A DNA stretch of 8,107 bases, taken from assembly GCA_001723855.1 (NCBI GenBank), contig MCBC01000128.1, positions 1-8,107 on the forward strand, in the 5' to 3' direction. This stretch comes from Candidatus Altarchaeales archaeon WOR_SM1_86-2. Its GTDB lineage: Archaea; Altiarchaeota; Altiarchaeia; IMC4; MCBC01. Shown here piece by piece: positions 5,054-8,107 of the stretch (within the stretch, counting starts at the first letter, position 1; every line of letters starts with the position of its first letter). The notes beneath the pieces were generated by a model that saw nothing but the letters and a program-made list of their open reading frames with translations, was not told the DNA's origin and made no database searches. Position numbers and translations under genes: made by a program.

Positions 5054-6730
5054 TCAAAATACCCCTCCCTTCAGTTTATCCTCGATCAATGAGGTAAGAT
5101 TAGAGTAAAGTACATCCTCATCGCCGCCGGTTAATTTTGCCGTCGCCGTCGCCACTTCCCCGCAGTATTTGAGCAGTAACTTGCGCTTATTCTCAACCTC
5201 TTGCGATCTCCTTCTCTTTGAATGAAATTGAGTGAATTTTCTTCCAAGTTCCTGCAGTGCTGATCTGATTTCTTTTTCAATGTTCTCTTCATTCGCGACA
5301 CTTTGTTTTCCAGCGGATGTATATGGAATGTAGGTGGAGATCAGGTTAACAACCACGGTGATCGGGGCTTTGTTAAAATCCCCTATGTCATATCTCCTCC
5401 AATCTATGCTCCTAACTGCTTGCGTTATCGCGCATCCCCCGGCATCAAATAATAAAGGGGCGCGGTTGGCAAACCTCATGATTTCCGCCCCTTTCTCATC
5501 TCCGTTTTCACCCCCCTTTTTTCCGGCCCCCCTGCCGTATGCTACTGCCACCTCAATCTGAAATCCTATGCCCCCGGAATGCACTTTAGGCTTTCTTGTC
5601 AATACCGCTTCAAACTCGGGGTCCAGGATACTGAGCACAGACGCATTTATCTGTTCTTCACCAATCGGGCTTAGACCTTCTAATGAAGGTGCGAGAAATT
5701 TTACCCGCCTGAACGCATCAATGATCTCCTCGCATTCCGCCCATTTAAGCAACCCGGGCCTCTTTTTTAAGTTAAAGGAAACATGCTCCTGGATCTCCCT
5801 CACCTTCCCCCTTGACATTCTTGAAAAAGACTTTAAAAGAAAAGAGGTTGTGTTCCTCGCAACAGATGCTTTTGCCATCTGCACCAGGTCATCCACCTTT
5901 ACCCCCCCGGGATGGGGCTTTACTTCCACGGGCAGGTCGGGTATTCTGCTTGAGGTTCTCTCAAAAACCGTCTTTTTACCTTCAGGGTCAACAAATGTTA
6001 TCTGAGCGTGAGGGTTAACGATAGCGGTTCTTCTTAAATATTCATAAGGCCCCCACTCGCTTAAATTGTAGATAACATCCTTTACCTCGCATTCAACATG
6101 TGTGCCGTGCCAATTACCCCCTCCCAGGTTTACGATTTTATCTTGACCTGGGGGGTTATTCTCATCATAAAAGTCATTGAGCGTGGGCGTGTACTCGCCA
6201 TAACTTTCATAACCGAAGTATTCGCTTTCATCATAAACCTGCTCTTCAACCACATCTGCTCTATTCTTCCCTGTGTCGATCATCAATTTCGCATCATAGA
6301 TTTTTCCATCCCCTGTGGATGTTATTACCTTGAGTGGCTTGCCGGAGGTCATTTGAGAAAACATCGTCACGCCCGCCACTCCGATTCCCTGCTGACCTCT
6401 TAACTGAACATTCCTGTGGAATTTAGTTCCTGCGAGCATGCTCCCAAAAACCTTACCTATATGCTTTTTTGGAATTCCGGGGCCATTATCCCGCTCAATG
6501 AACCTGTAATGTTCCTTTCCGAGTTGCTGGATTTCCACGGTTATCTCCGGCAGTATCCCCGCTTCCTCGCACGCATCGAAACTGTTGGTTACCAGCTCAT
6601 GAACCACGGTTGTAAGGGAGCGGATTTTTCCAGTATAGCCCAGGTGAGCCTTATTTTTTCGGAAAAAATCCGTAACCGAGATTTCCTTGAATTCCTTGAA
6701 TAATTGATCTGCTTTCTTCTCATCAACCAC
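5054..6730 (-). CDS. top6B: DNA topoisomerase VI subunit B
   Basis: This is the ATPase subunit of the type IIB topoisomerase, which with the Spo11-like A subunit passes one DNA duplex through another. The Bergerat (GHKL) ATP site is complete: HELVTNSFDACEEAG (44-58, with E45 and N49), the metal/adenine box DNGPGIP (81-87), the lid glycines RGQQGIGVAG (111-120) and HGT (208-210). An H2TH-like helical region (about 230-310) and the transducer domain (about 311-475) follow, with RFANRAPLLFDAG (419-431) and a likely switch lysine in TSAGKQ (K475). The last 80 residues are a basic helical tail. The 558 residues are within family range. The only possible start is GTG at 6730; an in-frame stop lies closely upstream and no other start codon lies nearby. 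Two regions look expanded: an acidic Tyr-rich segment at 155-206 and a Gly/Lys/Glu loop at 399-416. The A subunit gene, often adjacent in archaea, is not in the window. Confidence 0.97.
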   Translation of the reverse strand: MVDEKKADQLFKEFKEISVTDFFRKNKAHLGYTGKIRSLTTVVHELVTNSFDACEEAGILPEITVEIQQLGKEHYRFIERDNGPGIPKKHIGKVFGSMLAGTKFHRNVQLRGQQGIGVAGVTMFSQMTSGKPLKVITSTGDGKIYDAKLMIDTGKNRADVVEEQVYDESEYFGYESYGEYTPTLNDFYDENNPPGQDKIVNLGGGNWHGTHVECEVKDVIYNLSEWGPYEYLRRTAIVNPHAQITFVDPEGKKTVFERTSSRIPDLPVEVKPHPGGVKVDDLVQMAKASVARNTTSFLLKSFSRMSRGKVREIQEHVSFNLKKRPGLLKWAECEEIIDAFRRVKFLAPSLEGLSPIGEEQINASVLSILDPEFEAVLTRKPKVHSGGIGFQIEVAVAYGRGAGKKGGENGDEKGAEIMRFANRAPLLFDAGGCAITQAVRSIDWRRYDIGDFNKAPITVVVNLISTYIPYTSAGKQSVANEENIEKEIRSALQELGRKFTQFHSKRRRSQEVENKRKLLLKYCGEVATATAKLTGGDEDVLYSNLTSLIEDKLKGGVF

Positions 6731-6777
6731 CTTTCTTATTTTTTAATATAATAATTATAATTTCAAATAAATAAAAA
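6731..6777. promoter_or_regulatory. Divergent promoter region of top6B and purB
   Basis: This 47-base A/T-rich gap separates the GTG of top6B from the ATG of purB. For purB, the block TAATATAA (6744-6751) is centred 30 bases before the ATG. For top6B, the nearly symmetric AATTATAATTA on the minus strand (6752-6762) is centred about 27 bases before the GTG. Both spacings match TATA boxes of leaderless mRNAs. No Shine-Dalgarno motif precedes purB. Confidence 0.45.
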
Positions 6778-8106
6778 ATGCCAATCCACCCGATAGAAAC
6801 CCGATATGGGAGAGCGGAAGTTAAAGCGATATTCGAGGAAGAAAATAAACTGCAGAGAATTTTGGAAGTGGAGGCGGCGCTGTCAAGGGCGCACGCTGCT
6901 GTAGGAAATATTCCAAAAGAAGCGGCAGATGTAATCTCGGAGAAGGTAAAGAATAGGGTTGTTAAGGTATCCCGCGTAAAGGAAATCGAGGCCGAGATAA
7001 ACCATGATCTGATGGCAGTGGTTAAAGCATTGTCGGAGCAGTGCGGCGATGCAGGGAAATATATTCATCTTGGAGCGACATCCAATGATATCCAGGATAC
7101 TGCTTTAGCACTGCAGTTAAAGGAATTCATAAAATACCTTGAAGAAGACCTTCGGAATTTAAAAAAGATTTTATTAAAATTGGCGGGCGAACATAAAAAA
7201 ACGGTGTGCATTGGAAGAACGCATGCACAGCACGCTGTCCCGACAACCTATGGGTTGAAACTCGCAATATATGCCTGCGAGATCCAGAGACATATCGACC
7301 GGTTAAATGAATGCAAGGAAAGAATATTGGTGGGGCAGATGACGGGGGCTGTTGGAACACAGGCGGCCCTCGGCAGACATGCAGTGAAGATACAGGAATT
7401 GGTCATGGAAAATCTTGGGCTTAAATGCGTTATGGTATCAAACCAGGTCATCCAGAGAGACCGCCATGCAGAATTTTTATTAAATCTGGCATTAACTGCC
7501 GAAACAATGAATAAGATCGCAACCGAGATACGGAATCTGCAGCGCACGGAAATTGATGAAGTAGCGGAGGGTTTCGGGAAAAAACAGGTTGGAAGTTCAA
7601 CGATGCCCCACAAGAGAAACCCGATATTGGCAGAGCGGATATGCGGTCTGTCAAGGGTTATAAGGGCTGATGCGTTTGCCCAGATGGATAATATCCCCCT
7701 GTGGCATGAGCGGGATCTGACGAATTCCTCACCTGAAAGAATTCTGATCCCCGAATCATGTATCCTCACGGATTACATTTTAAACTCAATGATTGACCTT
7801 CTTACAAATCTTGTTTTCAAGTTCAAAAATATTGAAAGAAATCTGATGATGTCGGAAACGATCATGGCGGAATCGATTATGATAAAATTAGTTGAAAAAG
7901 GCATGGGCCGCCAGGTTGCTCACGAGGTTGTCAGGGAGTGTGCGATGGAGAGTTATGAAGGTAGGGGGTTTAAGGAAATTTTGGTCGAGAACAAGGAAAT
8001 CAGAAAGTATCTGGGCGAAGAGGAAATAGAAGACGCGTTGAACCCGAAAAATTATATAGGAACCGCGGTTGAGCAGGTTGAAAAGGTTATCAGGGAGTTG
8101 GGGTGA
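6778..8106 (+). CDS. purB: Adenylosuccinate lyase
   Basis: PurB catalyses two steps: SAICAR to AICAR plus fumarate in IMP synthesis, and adenylosuccinate to AMP plus fumarate. It is a cytoplasmic homotetramer of the fumarase/aspartase superfamily. The 442 residues are full length. The three conserved regions that build the shared active site are visible: HLGATSNDIQDTALAL (97-112), GRTHAQHAVPTTYG (146-159, with the likely general-acid histidine) and the mobile signature loop GSSTMPHKRNP (272-282), whose serine is the catalytic base. RYGRAEVKAIFEEENKLQRIL near the start (9-29) is also typical of the PurB branch, which argues against argininosuccinate lyase. The opening PIHPIETRYG supports the chosen ATG. 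The gene is divergent from top6B and no other purine gene is seen. Its TGA ends one base before the window does. Confidence 0.97.
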   Translation: MPIHPIETRYGRAEVKAIFEEENKLQRILEVEAALSRAHAAVGNIPKEAADVISEKVKNRVVKVSRVKEIEAEINHDLMAVVKALSEQCGDAGKYIHLGATSNDIQDTALALQLKEFIKYLEEDLRNLKKILLKLAGEHKKTVCIGRTHAQHAVPTTYGLKLAIYACEIQRHIDRLNECKERILVGQMTGAVGTQAALGRHAVKIQELVMENLGLKCVMVSNQVIQRDRHAEFLLNLALTAETMNKIATEIRNLQRTEIDEVAEGFGKKQVGSSTMPHKRNPILAERICGLSRVIRADAFAQMDNIPLWHERDLTNSSPERILIPESCILTDYILNSMIDLLTNLVFKFKNIERNLMMSETIMAESIMIKLVEKGMGRQVAHEVVRECAMESYEGRGFKEILVENKEIRKYLGEEEIEDALNPKNYIGTAVEQVEKVIRELG

Positions 8107-8107
8107 G

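Noticed and set aside
5568..6403. Open frames of 145 and 101 codons on the plus strand
   Set aside because: They are antisense to highly conserved topo VI-B motifs and give no recognisable protein.
6660..6701. Short direct repeat CCTTGAATT near the top6B start
   Set aside because: It encodes the KEFKE repeat of a conserved N-terminal helix and covers only two copies; no sign of a functional repeat.
7248..7769. 173-codon open frame on the minus strand
   Set aside because: It is antisense to the PurB active-site regions; its reading is explained by constraint on the purB codons.
1..8107. Mobile element, CRISPR array, tRNA or defence system
   Set aside because: There are no repeat-spacer units, terminal inverted repeats, transposase or nuclease motifs or cloverleaf sequences that I can see; all long stretches are explained by housekeeping genes.

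Overview
The window is archaeal chromosome. The evidence is an archaeal/eukaryotic-type isoleucyl-tRNA synthetase, an archaeal-type ribosomal protein S8, the B subunit of type IIB topoisomerase (topo VI), a DUF357 protein (an archaeal family), and TATA-like elements about 26-30 nt upstream of start codons that mostly lack a Shine-Dalgarno motif. The topo VI-B sequence and the single-pass thioredoxin-fold protein suggest a euryarchaeal, Altiarchaeota or DPANN-type lineage, but the sequence does not allow a firmer placement. Eight complete genes and one 5'-truncated gene fill almost all of it. No gap exceeds about 70 bases, and I see no tRNA, rRNA, CRISPR array, insertion sequence or other mobile element.

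Layout. Bases 1-1287 (+) are the C-terminal part of ileS. The first codon is an internal valine that should lie just after the KMSKS loop. An isolated S8 gene follows (1358-1747, +), without its usual spc-operon neighbours. Its stop codon is one base from the stop of a convergent thioredoxin gene. Bases 1749-4703 (-) are a same-strand run, read from right to left: hisB (imidazoleglycerol-phosphate dehydratase), a membrane GT2 glycosyltransferase, a membrane-anchored thioredoxin-like protein without the CXXC pair, and a soluble thioredoxin with a CMPC active site. A DUF357 gene (4755-5018, +) is divergent from hisB and convergent with topo VI-B (5054-6730, -). purB (6778-8106, +) is divergent from topo VI-B and ends one base before the window does.

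How the genes fit together. Most are unlinked housekeeping functions: translation (ileS, S8), histidine synthesis (hisB), purine synthesis (purB) and DNA topology (top6B). The only stretch that might be a functional group is GT2, redox-dead thioredoxin-like protein and thioredoxin. It could couple surface polysaccharide or glycan synthesis with an extracytoplasmic thioredoxin-fold partner, but this rests on adjacency only. I found no clear new defence or mobile system. The points most worth checking are the displaced S8 gene, the CXXC-less membrane thioredoxin fold beside a real thioredoxin, the topo VI-B insertions, and the compact promoters that imply leaderless mRNAs.
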